DNA of 46,506 bases, taken from NCBI GenBank assembly GCA_036270095.1, contig DATBDE010000077.1, forward strand, positions 1-46,506, in the 5' to 3' direction. The notes beneath the pieces are model-generated. The model searched no databases, was not told the origin of the DNA, and worked only from the letters and a program-made list of their open reading frames with translations. How positions within the stretch are numbered: position 1 is the first letter of the stretch; every line of letters begins with the position of its first letter. Of this stretch, positions 1 through 7,952 are shown in pieces. A program made the position numbers and the translations under genes. The DNA comes from DATBDE01 sp036270095 (GTDB lineage Bacteria > Actinomycetota > Thermoleophilia > Solirubrobacterales > Solirubrobacteraceae).

Positions 1-141
1 CGCCATATCAAGCAGAGCGGCGTGGCGACGCCGAACGCGGGCACGACCGGCGCCGACCTGTGCCAGAACCCGAGCGCGTACTACGTCAACTACCACACGA
101 CGGCGTTCCCGGGCGGCGCGATTAGAGGCCAGCTGCGCTAG
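1..141 (+). CDS. CHRD domain protein, C-terminal fragment
   Basis: Frame 1 is open from the window edge to a TAG stop. The last 47 residues include the motif YYVNYHTTAFPGGAIRGQLR, which is the typical end of CHRD domains (an extracellular immunoglobulin-like fold first described in chordin). The start, and any signal peptide, lie outside the window. The protein is probably secreted, by family precedent. The stop codon is inside the left copy of the 6-bp duplication made by the IS481 element that follows, so the insertion left this protein's C-terminus unchanged. Confidence 0.8.
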   Translation, partial: RHIKQSGVATPNAGTTGADLCQNPSAYYVNYHTTAFPGGAIRGQLR

Positions 142-142
142 C
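137..142. repeat. Target-site duplication, left copy (GCTAGC)
   Basis: The six bases immediately before the IS left end are GCTAGC, and the six immediately after the right end (1202-1207) are identical. The palindromic CTAG core fits the NCTAGN target preference known for IS481. This copy contains the TAG stop of the CHRD gene. Confidence 0.9.
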
Positions 143-164
143 TGTAGTTCCTGAGGACGTTGTT
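143..164 (+). repeat. IS left terminal inverted repeat
   Basis: Begins TGTAGTTCCTGAGGACG. It matches the reverse complement of 1180-1201 at 18 of 22 positions. Confidence 0.9.
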
Positions 165-225
165 CATCCGGGCCTCCTTGGAGGCTGGTTGGTGCTAAAG
201 CCACCAGGCCCAAGGAGGTCACCGG

Positions 226-1206
226 ATGAAGGTTCACGCTAACGCTGCTCTCGGGCCGAAGGGTCGGCTGACGATGGTGTTGCGGGTGGTCGAACAGGGG
301 TGGACGGTCACGGAGGCGGCCGCGGCCGCCGGAGCGAGCGGCCGCACGTGCTCGAAGTGGCTGGCCCGTTACCGCTCGGATGACCGGGCGGGGCTGGTCG
401 ATCGCTCGTCGGCGCCGAAGACGGTGGCCAATCGCACCGACGAGCGCACGATCGCGGTCATCGCCGCTTTGCGCCGAATCCGGTTCACTGGCCCGGAGAT
501 CGCCGAGCTGCTCGGTCGGAAGCTGTCGACGGTCTCGGGGATCTTGTCTCGGATCGGGATGGGCAAGCTCGGGCGGCCGGGCCTGGGGCCGGCGCAGCGC
601 TATGAGCGCGAGCGGCCGGGCGAGCTCGTCCACATCGACGTCAAGAAGCTCGGCCGCATCCAGGGCGGCGCGGGCAAGCGGATCTGGGGCGGCAACCGGC
701 ACTACAACCGCACCTTCACCGACCGCGAAGGCCGCCGGCGCAACACCGTGGGCTGGGACTACGTGCACATCGCCATCGATGACTGCACCCGCCTGGCCTA
801 CGCCGAAGTCCTCTCAGACGAGAAGGCCACCACCGCGATCGGCTTTCTACGTCGCGCCGTCGCGTTCTTTGCCAGCCACGGCGTCATTGTCGAGCGCCTG
901 CTGACCGACAACGGCTCTCCCTACCGGTCGACGATCCACGCCATTGCCTGCCGCGCCCTTGGCATCGGCCACCTGCGGACGCGTCCGCGGCGCCCGCAGA
1001 CCAACGGCAGAATCGAACGCTTCATCCGCACCATGCTGGGCGGCTGGGCCTACGGCGCCATCTACCCCAGCTCAACCGAACGCACCGCCGCACTCGACGG
1101 CTGGCTCTTCCGCTACAACCACCACCGCAACCACAGCGCCATCGGCCGCAAGCCGCCCAACGCTCACCTCACCGAGCGAAACAACCTCCTCGGGACTTAC
1201 AGCTAG
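226..1206 (+). CDS. IS481-family transposase (DDE, integrase-core)
   Basis: A 326-residue DDE transposase that cuts and pastes the surrounding element. It has an N-terminal helix-turn-helix region (about residues 20-50, 'WTVTEAAAAAGASGRTCSKWL'-like) and an rve catalytic core. The catalytic triad appears to be D138 (HIDVKK), D228 (TDNG) and E264 (GRIERF), giving a D-x35-E spacing. A strong ribosome-binding site AAGGAGG (212-218) lies 7 nt before the ATG. The reading frame runs through the right inverted repeat and has no stop inside the element: the TAG at 1204-1206 lies in the right-hand target duplication. Expression therefore ends properly only when the element sits in a CTAG-type target. 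The gene is intact and probably functional. Confidence 0.95.
   Translation: MKVHANAALGPKGRLTMVLRVVEQGWTVTEAAAAAGASGRTCSKWLARYRSDDRAGLVDRSSAPKTVANRTDERTIAVIAALRRIRFTGPEIAELLGRKLSTVSGILSRIGMGKLGRPGLGPAQRYERERPGELVHIDVKKLGRIQGGAGKRIWGGNRHYNRTFTDREGRRRNTVGWDYVHIAIDDCTRLAYAEVLSDEKATTAIGFLRRAVAFFASHGVIVERLLTDNGSPYRSTIHAIACRALGIGHLRTRPRRPQTNGRIERFIRTMLGGWAYGAIYPSSTERTAALDGWLFRYNHHRNHSAIGRKPPNAHLTERNNLLGTYS
1180..1201 (-). repeat. IS right terminal inverted repeat
   Basis: Ends in ...ACTTACA. Its reverse complement matches the left end at 18 of 22 positions. It also encodes the last residues of the transposase. Confidence 0.9.
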
Positions 1207-1207
1207 C
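1202..1207. repeat. Target-site duplication, right copy (GCTAGC)
   Basis: Identical to 137-142. It supplies the transposase stop codon (TAG, 1204-1206). Confidence 0.9.
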
Positions 1208-1943
1208 ACAGCCCAATCGGGCCTTCGCAAATCGTGCCCCCACGCGTTTAGGCGCGCCTTTCCCGAGTTGTCGCCGGCCCCGACGTCGGGGAATTCCGCG
1301 TCCCGTTGGTCCGGACGTCCCGAATCGCTGGACGCTCGTCATCAGAGCCGCTCGCGCTCGCGCGCGATGTGATCCACGGGCCCGGCGGCTGAATCCTGCG
1401 AACTGTCGCTGAGCGGCACTGCACAGCGTGTGCTTCACGCGAAGCGCAGCTCAGTCGTCGAGGCACGGGCAGACGCAGTCGGTACCTCATGACGAGCCGA
1501 AACCCGCCCTCAGGTCGCTTGGTGCTGCTCGCGCAGGTGGCGCCCCTCATTGCCCCCTGCTTGTGGCAATGGTCGCAACCGCCGAGGCGACCATTCAAGA
1601 CGCCGACACACAGGCGTGGTTGCCGCGACTCGCGGCCGAGCTCATGGACCTGCGCGAGCGGTTGCGCGGTCCCGCCGCCCGGAACCCCGATGCGCCCGAC
1701 GAGCTACGCCAGCGTCGCGCGGCGCGACGGTTGGTCGCGGCGACCGGGAACCAACGAGCGCGGTGGCAAGAACGGCGAGGAGGACGGCTCGCACGGGGTA
1801 TCCCCGATCACCACTCAGGCAGCGCCGCTCACGCGCGAGCGCAGCACGGAGCCACCCATTGGCGGCGACGCGCCGAGACCAGCGTCGCCGTTGACGCAGG
1901 ACGCCTGATCGGGAAGAGTTTCAGCGGCAAGAAAGGGGAGTCC
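1208..1943. other. Intergenic stretch, no confident gene
   Basis: About 735 bp between the IS and the cupredoxin gene. Open frames exist on both strands, but none has a recognisable product with a ribosome-binding site. The frame that continues into the cupredoxin has a helix-like stretch (about 1566-1800, translation AWLPRLAAELMDLRERLR) with moderate third-position GC, which could be a remnant of a lost gene. I see no RNA gene or repeat here. Confidence 0.4.
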
Positions 1944-2486
1944 ATGCGGAACCTATTTCCGGCGAGCGGAATCGCGGCGGTCGTGGCAGCGGCCGTGTTG
2001 ACGTTTGTGCCTATCGCCTCGGCGAACCCGTCCAAGGTCTTGGCGAGCGACGCGTGCAGTCCGTCGTTCAACGACCCGGCCGCCGGCGGCCCGGGGACCT
2101 GCACCCGGTCCGGTGGAACGCCGTTTGACGTCTTTATCGCACAGCTCCAGCAGAACAAGTTCGCGGGCGCCTGGCACTTCTCGCCAAAGCAGGTGAACGT
2201 CGATGCGGGCGATTCGCTGACGGTGGAGAACCGCGGCGGCGAGACGCACACCTTCAGCGAGGTGTCGCAGTTCGGGGGCGGAGGCATCGTTCCCCCGCTG
2301 AACGAGATCCTCTTCGGCACGCCGAACCCACCGACGCTCTTCCTCCCAGACCCCCCCGGTCAGCCCACCAACTTCATTCCGCCGGGGGGCGAGATCACGA
2401 TCGGCCCGAACACGCTGACGCCGGGCACGCACCTGTTCATGTGCGCGATCCACCCGTGGATGGAGGACACGGTCGTCGTCCGCTGA
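1944..2486 (+). CDS. Secreted cupredoxin (plastocyanin/azurin-like)
   Basis: A 180-residue exported blue-copper-type protein. The ATG at 1944 follows AAGGGGAG (1933-1940) and opens a clear signal peptide (hydrophobic about residues 8-25, cleavage after ASA). The open frame extends far upstream, but that part has no signal and is not credible as protein. Type-1 copper ligands can be assigned as H102 (ETHTF), C167, H170 and M173 (MCAIHPWM), so the site looks complete. The segment between strands (about residues 105-150) is long and Gly/Pro-rich. It is probably an extracytoplasmic electron carrier or copper protein; its redox partner is unknown. No neighbour shares an operon with it. Confidence 0.85.
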   Translation: MRNLFPASGIAAVVAAAVLTFVPIASANPSKVLASDACSPSFNDPAAGGPGTCTRSGGTPFDVFIAQLQQNKFAGAWHFSPKQVNVDAGDSLTVENRGGETHTFSEVSQFGGGGIVPPLNEILFGTPNPPTLFLPDPPGQPTNFIPPGGEITIGPNTLTPGTHLFMCAIHPWMEDTVVVR

Positions 2487-2842
2487 CGCGCGACGACGAC
2501 CCGCCTCACTCCACGGGCAACTCGCCTTCCCAGCTCGTTCGTCCGAGGGTCAGGCCGCACTAGCGTGCCGAGGTTTTCTTTGAGTCATCGGGGTTGACGA
2601 TCTCGAGCGGCGAGTTGCGGATTGCGTTTGTCGTCCATGGCGGGCATCTCGTCGGCCTCGGCCGCCCGCTAGCGCCTTGGACGAAGTGCAGCGGTCGCAG
2701 CGCTTACCGCCTGGACTCATGCTTCGCTCTGCTCGAAGCGAGCGTGTGCACGCCCTTGACGACGCGAGCGAGGAACCCGCCCACTGTCAAGTGACACGGT
2801 AAGGTTGTACGTCTGACATTCGTTCCCAGGAGGGCCAGCAAC
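2487..2842. other. Intergenic stretch, probable promoter region of the wHTH gene
   Basis: About 355 bp without a credible gene. Its 3' end carries the ribosome-binding site of the next gene (AGGAGGG, about 2829-2835). I could not assign -35/-10 boxes with confidence. Confidence 0.4.
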
Positions 2843-3223
2843 GTGTCAGTTGTCGATGAGGTTCGTGAGCAGATCGCCCGGCGGCTGAAGGAGCTCAAGC
2901 CGGTCGTCGACGAATACCACGAGCTCGAGGCGATGGTCCGCAGGCTGGCCGAGGGGGATGGCGCTCGGTCTTCGTCCGGTCAGCGCTCGACTCGCCGTCG
3001 CGCGACGCGCAGCACCAACGGGCGACGCCGCGGTCGTCGTCGCGGCAGCGGTACCCGCTCGGCACAGGCACTGGCCCTGGTTGAGGCCAAGCCCGGCATC
3101 ACCATCCCCGAGATGGCCAAGGAGATGGGAATTACCCCCAACTACCTCTACCGGGTCGTTCCCGAGCTCGCCACGGACGGCAAGGTCAAAAAGGCCGGGA
3201 AAGGTTGGGAGCCCGCGTCTTAG
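2843..3223 (+). CDS. Small DNA-binding protein with winged helix-turn-helix
   Basis: A 126-residue protein starting at GTG 2843, behind AGGAGGG at a spacing of about 7 nt. Residues 1-37 form a charged helix likely to be a coiled coil (VREQIARRLKELKPVVDEYHELEAMVRRL). Residues about 40-73 are an Arg/Ser/Thr-rich basic linker. Residues 73-126 are a winged helix (ALALVEAKPGITIPEMAKEMGI ... LYRVVPELATDGKVKKAGKGW). The build resembles small wHTH proteins common in Thermoleophilia and is reminiscent of nucleoid-associated proteins: oligomerising N-terminus, basic linker, DNA-binding C-terminus. The target is unknown. Function as a nucleoid protein is inference; DNA binding is well supported. Confidence 0.75.
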   Translation: MSVVDEVREQIARRLKELKPVVDEYHELEAMVRRLAEGDGARSSSGQRSTRRRATRSTNGRRRGRRRGSGTRSAQALALVEAKPGITIPEMAKEMGITPNYLYRVVPELATDGKVKKAGKGWEPAS

Positions 3224-3588
3224 ATAGCGGCGCTGTCTCGCGCGGATCGCAGCGCGTCGGCCGTCGGTTACACCGTGACACGCTCCGGGTCCGCCCTCTC
3301 CACTCGCTCAAACGACGTGATGGTCGCGGGGCTTGTTCTCCCGGCAGATGTGGTGAGGTCCAAGCGCGGGGGGCAGGCTCGGAAAGATGCAACCGCGATC
3401 GCAAGCCCATACGTTGTGTGTTTTTGACTCGATCGCGGTGGAGAAGGGCGCGTGACCCACAGCGGCGGCCCCCGCTTCAATAGCGGTGTCGCGATCGGCC
3501 ACTTGAACGCCACACCGCGATCACGGGCCGACAAGACGCGCCGGCCCAGGTGTATGCCGATCGTTATGACGCCGGTCGCGGCGCGGGC
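3224..3588. other. Intergenic region with repeated CGATCGCGGT motifs
   Basis: No gene seen. The motif ACCGCGATCG occurs at 3392-3401, its exact reverse complement at 3430-3439, and ACCGCGATCA at 3514-3523. They may be regulator sites for the membrane protein gene downstream, or a hairpin (10-bp stem with a 28-nt loop). Confidence 0.45.
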
Positions 3589-3594
3589 TACGAT
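3589..3594 (+). promoter_or_regulatory. Putative -10 box (TACGAT) for a leaderless transcript
   Basis: TACGAT ends 9 nt before the ATG at 3604, and no Shine-Dalgarno sequence lies between. This is the spacing expected of leaderless actinobacterial messages. No convincing -35 box is visible. Confidence 0.4.
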
Positions 3595-3603
3595 CGCCAC
3601 CGC

Positions 3604-4329
3604 ATGGCGGCCCTGACGACGGCGGCGACGGCGGCGACGGACATGCCCAGCGGGCGGTCGGTCGCGCTCTGGGTGCTGCTCGGGTTCCTGGGTTCGTGGC
3701 TGTTCATCCGAACCAGCGCGCGGCTCATGCGCAGCCCGAACGTCACGTGGTGGCCCGGCAGCGTCAAGACCTCCGGCGGACTGCACATCCACCACCTGGT
3801 CTGGGGCATCGGGCTGATGGTCGTCTGCGGCTTCCTCGGCTTCGCGCTCGAGCCGAGCACGCCGCGGAGTCAGATCATCGGCTCGCTGTTCGGGATCGGC
3901 GTCGGCTTCACGCTCGACGAGTTCGCGCTCTGGCTGCGGCTCCAGGACGTCTACTGGAGCGAACAGGGGCGCGCGTCGATCGACGTGGTCGTCCTCGCGG
4001 CGATTCTCGGCACGTTGGCCGTCATCAACAGCGGGCCGCTGTTCAAGGGCGCCTGGTGGGAGATCGTCATCTTCGTGGCCCTCGACCTGGCGCTCATGGT
4101 CGTCGGCCTGGCCAAGGGGAAGACCACGCTGGCTATCATCGGCCTCCTGATCCCCGTACCGATCGGGATGATCGCGGCCATCCGCCTCGCCAAGCCGGAC
4201 TCCCGCTGGGCGCGCTGGCGCTACGAGAACAAGCCGCGCAAGCTGGCCAAGGCGCGCAAGCGCAACGAGCGGTGGGAGGGGCGGCGCATCCGGTTCCAGA
4301 ACGCCATCGCGGGCGCTCCCGACAGCTGA
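3604..4329 (+). CDS. Multi-pass integral membrane protein, function unknown
   Basis: A 241-residue protein with about six hydrophobic segments (for example VALWVLLGFLGSWLFI, LVWGIGLMVVCGFLGFAL, VVVLAAILGTLAVI, IVIFVALDLALMVVGLA, AIIGLLIPVPIGMIAAI) and a very basic cytoplasmic tail. A conserved-looking GGLHIHHLVWGI motif with three His and a DEFALWL acidic site could form a metal or catalytic site in the membrane. The frame is open to 3550, but residues before the ATG at 3604 look non-coding and a TACGAT box fits a leaderless start there. It resembles unnamed actinobacterial integral membrane proteins. No operon partner. Confidence 0.7.
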   Translation: MAALTTAATAATDMPSGRSVALWVLLGFLGSWLFIRTSARLMRSPNVTWWPGSVKTSGGLHIHHLVWGIGLMVVCGFLGFALEPSTPRSQIIGSLFGIGVGFTLDEFALWLRLQDVYWSEQGRASIDVVVLAAILGTLAVINSGPLFKGAWWEIVIFVALDLALMVVGLAKGKTTLAIIGLLIPVPIGMIAAIRLAKPDSRWARWRYENKPRKLAKARKRNERWEGRRIRFQNAIAGAPDS

Positions 4330-4402
4330 GGCGACGCCCGGCGCCCGGTGCCGAGCGAGCCAGCGGGCAGTCCGTCGGCCTGAGACCGGCCCCGAGTGGA
4401 TG

Positions 4403-4430
4403 CGGGGGAGAGGCGTTGGCCTCTCCCCCG
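4403..4430. terminator. Bidirectional hairpin terminator
   Basis: A perfect 11-bp stem (CGGGGGAGAGG / CCTCTCCCCCG) with a 6-nt loop, between the converging genes ending at 4329 (+) and 4488 (-). There is no U-tract, as is common in high-GC actinobacteria. Confidence 0.8.
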
Positions 4431-4487
4431 TGGGTTCGCTGGTTCCTAGTCCCGGCCTGGCCGGGTGCCGGGGGCCGAGGGCCGTCG

Positions 4488-4931
4488 CTAGATGAAGCAG
4501 ATCACGAGCCATTCCGGCCCACCACCGGGGGGAGGATTTGGGGACGCGTTGAAGCCTCCGCCGTCGGTGTCACACGCCGTCTTCAGTGCCTGACTGTTCG
4601 GGTCGCCGGGGGGGTCGGGCGGGGGGTTGGGGGTGTATTGGCAAGTCCACGTGGGTGGGCGGCTTTGATGAAAGCTGCCGCCGATCTGTTGGCACGCGCT
4701 CTGCCCCGCGACTGCCACCGGGGGGCTGCCCTGCGCGCCGTCGTTGACGCAGTCGCCTTGGTTTGCCAACGCGCCGCCCGCGACGTGGACGAGGTTCATC
4801 CAGCCGCCTTGCTGGCAGGCCTTCGCCGTGTCGTTGTTGCCGCCCTTGGCCGCGAAAGCAGGACCAGCCCCAACGACGCTCACCGCCATCGCCAGCACCC
4901 CGATGGTCACCAGGCACTTGAGACGATGCAT
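4488..4931 (-). CDS. Small secreted Cys-rich protein
   Basis: A 147-residue exported protein. The ATG at 4931 has a GGGGAG site 9 nt upstream (complement of 4941-4946) and starts a good signal peptide ending ...GPAFA. The mature part has six or more Cys and the motif AKACQQGGWMNLVHVAGGAL followed by NQGDCVNDGAQG. That motif recurs in short secreted proteins of Thermoleophilia, usually written K(A)CxxGGWxxL...F.NQGxCV. The C-terminal half is Pro/Gly-rich with further Cys. Function is unknown; disulphide-bonded, extracellular. It converges on the membrane protein gene across the terminator at 4403-4430. Confidence 0.7.
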   Translation of the reverse strand: MHRLKCLVTIGVLAMAVSVVGAGPAFAAKGGNNDTAKACQQGGWMNLVHVAGGALANQGDCVNDGAQGSPPVAVAGQSACQQIGGSFHQSRPPTWTCQYTPNPPPDPPGDPNSQALKTACDTDGGGFNASPNPPPGGGPEWLVICFI

Positions 4932-5270
4932 CGTCCACACCTCCCCGGCGCGATTCCGCGCCGATCGCCGAAACGCGCAGCCTAAACCGCCGAGCAGCCC
5001 TCGACCGAACCGGCGCGATAAGAAGCCCGTCTCGACGTTCTCCGCGACATCGCGTACTTCCGCAGTCCCACGGCTTCGAGGGCCTCGAAGGCGGTCGTGA
5101 ACACCTCCACACGGAACACGTTTCTCGCATGCCGCCTTCTGTCCGCGGGTAGATAGCCCCGTCTGCTCGCCGCGTTCGCGGGTGATGGAGCGCGGGGCCT
5201 GGTAGCGTCAGCCCGTCCGCGGCCTTTGGCTGTTGGCGGGCCGTTGTGTTTGAGCCGAGGGGAGGCTTGG
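4932..5270. other. Intergenic region between divergent secreted-protein genes
   Basis: About 340 bp that must hold promoters for the minus-strand gene at 4931 and the plus-strand gene at 5271. No confident promoter boxes, repeats or additional gene. Confidence 0.4.
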
Positions 5271-6278
5271 GTGCTTGGGATGGGCATGCGGCGCGTGACG
5301 TGGGTACTGGTTGGGGCTTTGGCGGTCGGGCTTGTCTTTGTCGGCGGGGCGCAGGCCGGTGCCCCGGGCGAGAAGGGGCGGGAACGGCTTGCGGATCTGC
5401 TGTTGCGACGTGATCCTGGCGCGGCGGTGGGTGGCAACACGCAGGTGGTGACCGCGGTGGGGGCGCGGGTGTTCGGGGTGCCCGGGCGGGTGAACTTCAT
5501 CATGGCGCTGGGGCCGCGCGAGCGGATCGTGGGCGGCTCCGATCACGATGAGCTGGGCGCCCTCGGCGACGCCGCCAGGATCTCCGGGGGCGGCGGTCCG
5601 GACTTGATCCATGGGGGCCCCGGCAACGGCCGTCTCGATGGCGGCCCGGGCAACGATCTCATCTACGGCAACAAGCGGGGCCAGACGACCGTGTTCCCCG
5701 GATCGGGAACAAACCAGGTCAACGTCGCCGATGGCCAGGGCGGCGATCGCGTTATCTGCGCGGCCCGTTCGGTCAACCACGTCACCGCCGACCGCGGCGA
5801 TCGGATCGCGCCGAGCTGCCGCGGCGAGCGCTCGAGCCTACGCTCGGTGAGGCTCCCGAGCGGACACCCCTCGGCGCACGCCGCCCAGGCGACGAGCGGC
5901 GCTGGCACCAACGCCAGCCCTTTCACCGCCGAATGCAACCCTGTAGAGCCGTCGACGACCGACTGCAAGATTCAGCTCTGGTCAGCGAGTCTGGGTGGGG
6001 TGTGGACACACGCGGGCGTGCCCGCCATGCAATGCCCCGCCTCTCACCCGTGGGCAAAGAACACTAACTACGCGCCGTTCGGCACCTCCGTGCCCTTCGG
6101 GGTCGATATCACGGGACTAGGGCCAATCGGCGTTTCAATCCAACAGACCCTCAGCGACACAAACGGCTACGTGACCGGAACGGGGACCGTCAATGCGAGC
6201 GCTACGAGCTGGGTCTCCAGCACAAACACATACACCGTGTATCTGCACTGCACCGACAACACCGACGAGCGCTACTAG
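5271..6278 (+). CDS. Secreted RTX-like calcium-binding repeat protein
   Basis: A 335-residue exported protein. I chose GTG 5271 because AGGGGAGG (5258-5264) lies 6 nt upstream; an ATG two codons on is also possible. A signal peptide (VTWVLVGALAVGLVFVGGAQA) is followed by a short run of nonapeptide-like repeats (GGGGPDLIHGGPGNGRLDGGPGNDLIYG). These match the GGxGxDx calcium-binding pattern of hemolysin-type repeats, though only about three units are present. The C-terminal part (about residues 210-335) has four Cys and a CPASHPWAKNTNYAPFG motif resembling cell-surface domains seen in the same clade. Role unknown; likely extracellular. Confidence 0.7.
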   Translation: MLGMGMRRVTWVLVGALAVGLVFVGGAQAGAPGEKGRERLADLLLRRDPGAAVGGNTQVVTAVGARVFGVPGRVNFIMALGPRERIVGGSDHDELGALGDAARISGGGGPDLIHGGPGNGRLDGGPGNDLIYGNKRGQTTVFPGSGTNQVNVADGQGGDRVICAARSVNHVTADRGDRIAPSCRGERSSLRSVRLPSGHPSAHAAQATSGAGTNASPFTAECNPVEPSTTDCKIQLWSASLGGVWTHAGVPAMQCPASHPWAKNTNYAPFGTSVPFGVDITGLGPIGVSIQQTLSDTNGYVTGTGTVNASATSWVSSTNTYTVYLHCTDNTDERY

Positions 6279-6352
6279 GCGGCCGGGCCGAGACTCGCGA
6301 ACCAGTCTGCCGGAATCCGACCGTCGCCCCAGTCACCGAGATTAGTCGCGGG

Positions 6353-6823
6353 GTGGTGCTCGACGCGCTGTACGCCGACCGCGCGAACTTGCGTACAAAC
6401 GTCGCCGAGTTCGTAGAACTCCGCGCCATATGCGGCCGCCGATCGGGCCGGAGGCCTCCCACGCGGGGACTGTTGCAGACGTTCGCAGCCGGGGCTGCGA
6501 TGCCGCTATGGAAGCGCGTATGGAAGCGCCAGACGGCGACAGACGACCACAGACGCAAGCCCATGCGCCCCGACGTGGCCATGGCCTTCGACCGCCTCGA
6601 CGCCACTGCCCGCCACGACGGCGTCGCGCTGACCATCGTGTCGGCCTTTCGCAGCAACGCCGAACAGGCCCGGCGGTTCGCCGCCCACCCCGACCCCAAG
6701 TGGGTAGCGGATGTCGAGGCATGGCTGTCTGGCGACCGTCCTAAACGGTCGACATGGGAGCAGCGGGTCGCTGACCTGGAGGCCAAGGTAGCCTCGCTCC
6801 TCCAACGCGAGGGAGCGGTATAG
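6353..6823 (+). pseudogene. Peptidase M15 (DD-carboxypeptidase-like) fragment
   Basis: The middle of this open frame reads PDVAMAFDRLDATARHDGVA then LTIVSAFRSNAEQARRFAAH and PDPKWVA. This is the N-terminal half of the M15/VanY-like peptidoglycan peptidase domain, including the SAFRS motif. In intact proteins the zinc-binding His/Asp part follows PDPKWVAPPG. Here the frame jumps to an unrelated coiled-coil-like tail (WEQRVADLEAKVASLLQ) and stops. The metal-binding residues are missing, so it cannot be an active peptidase. The upstream part (6353-6540) has no clear start or ribosome-binding site. It lies directly before an integrase remnant, so it may be phage- or element-derived cargo. Confidence 0.6.
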
Positions 6824-7880
6824 GTGGCGATCATCCGGAGGGACGGCAATACGGGACCGGCGCGCTCAGGCACGGCGGTAGGTCGGCACGTTCGATCGGT
6901 TGAAGGACGCGAAGCGCGCCGAGGCTGACGCGACGGACGCGCAGCGGCGGGTGGCGACGCGCACGCTGACCGTCGCGCGGTGGGTCGAGAGGTGGCTCAA
7001 CGACTGCGCGCCCGTCGCCGGCCACGCGCCGCACCTACAGGTACGCGACTGGCCAGATCCGCGACGATCTGGACGACGTGCTGCTGGCGGCAGTCGACCG
7101 TCCGCAGGCCCGCGCACTTGCCTCCCGATGGCCGCGAGGGACGACGAGGGTGGCCCGGACGATGTTCGGTGACGCGGTCCGCGACGGTCAGATCGTCACG
7201 AGCCGTTTCGCCGGCCTGCGGTTGGAGACGCCGCGGGGGCGGAAGGACCTGACCGCTCTCACGGAGCCCCGAGATCCGCGAGCTCGCGGACATGGCAGCG
7301 CGGGTGTGGGGCGACTACGGCGACGAGGCCCGCGCGCTGGTGCTCACCCTCGCGTACGCCGGCCTTCGGCCCGGTGAGCTCGCCGCGCTGAAGAGAGCCA
7401 ACGTTCGCCTTGCCGCCGCGGAGCTGGTGGTCGATGCCACGGTTGACGCGACTGGCGGGGAGAAGCCACAGAACGGCAAGCCCAGGGTGGTAACGATCCC
7501 GCCTCTCGCGCTTCGTGCGCTTGCGTCGGTGCCCGCGCGTGTGGACTCGCCATACGTGTTCCACACAGCGCGCGGCCGGCGGCTGTCGAAGGGAAGCCTC
7601 AGCTACCTTGGCGGCCAGTCGCCGCGGCGTGGCGCGAGAAGACCGGCCACCCGCTCGACCTGTACGAGCTGCGCCACGCATACGCGACGCTGCTGCTCGA
7701 ACGCGGCCTGAGTCCTGCCGACGTCGCTCCGCAGCTCGGGCACTCCGATGGGGGCCGGCTCGTGATGCAGCTCTACGGCCATCCTGACGAGGACCGCGCC
7801 GAGACCGCCTCAAGATGGCGTTCGCGACGGATGCCGGTAGCGAGCGAGACGCTTGCGCCGAATGGGTAGCGAGGGAGTAG
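6824..7880 (+). pseudogene. Tyrosine recombinase (phage-type integrase), multiply frameshifted
   Basis: The GTG at 6824 directly follows the preceding TAG. Fragments in successive frames add up to a phage-type integrase. An N-terminal AP2-like start (VAIIRRDGNTGPA, then RTFDRLKDAKRAEADATDAQ) is followed by a SAM-like core-binding part (YRYATGQIRDDLDDVLLAAV) and the catalytic domain. The latter has the first catalytic Arg (YAGLRPGELAAL), the HxxR box (LYELRHAYATLLLERG), LGHSD, and the Tyr region (LVMQLYGHPDEDRAE). Frame changes fall near 6880, 7040, 7267-7270 (extra C), 7610 and 7813. The gene is therefore dead, and it marks the site of a former integrative element. No tRNA or att repeat is visible beside it. 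Confidence 0.85.
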
Positions 7881-7952
7881 CTGGACGATCACCGAAATAA
7901 CCTGTGTGCAGGTGCTTTCGGCGTCCTCGCACCCACCGTCTCCACTTTCGCC

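Larger units (their letters stand above)
143..1201 (+). mobile_element. IS481-family insertion sequence, complete
   Basis: A 1059-bp element starting TGT and ending ACA. Its 22-bp terminal inverted repeats (143-164 and 1180-1201) match at 18 of 22 positions, and it is flanked by a perfect 6-bp GCTAGC duplication. It holds one transposase gene that nearly fills the element. The intact ends, intact transposase and identical duplications indicate a fairly recent insertion. It inserted exactly over the stop codon of the upstream CHRD gene. Confidence 0.93.

Noticed and set aside
1489..1908. Possible 139-codon gene upstream of the cupredoxin
   Set aside because: No ribosome-binding site, weak third-position bias and no recognisable motif.
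1428..1943. N-terminal extension of the cupredoxin from GTG 1428
   Set aside because: The extension would bury the signal peptide at residue 173; a good ribosome-binding site and ATG exist at 1944.
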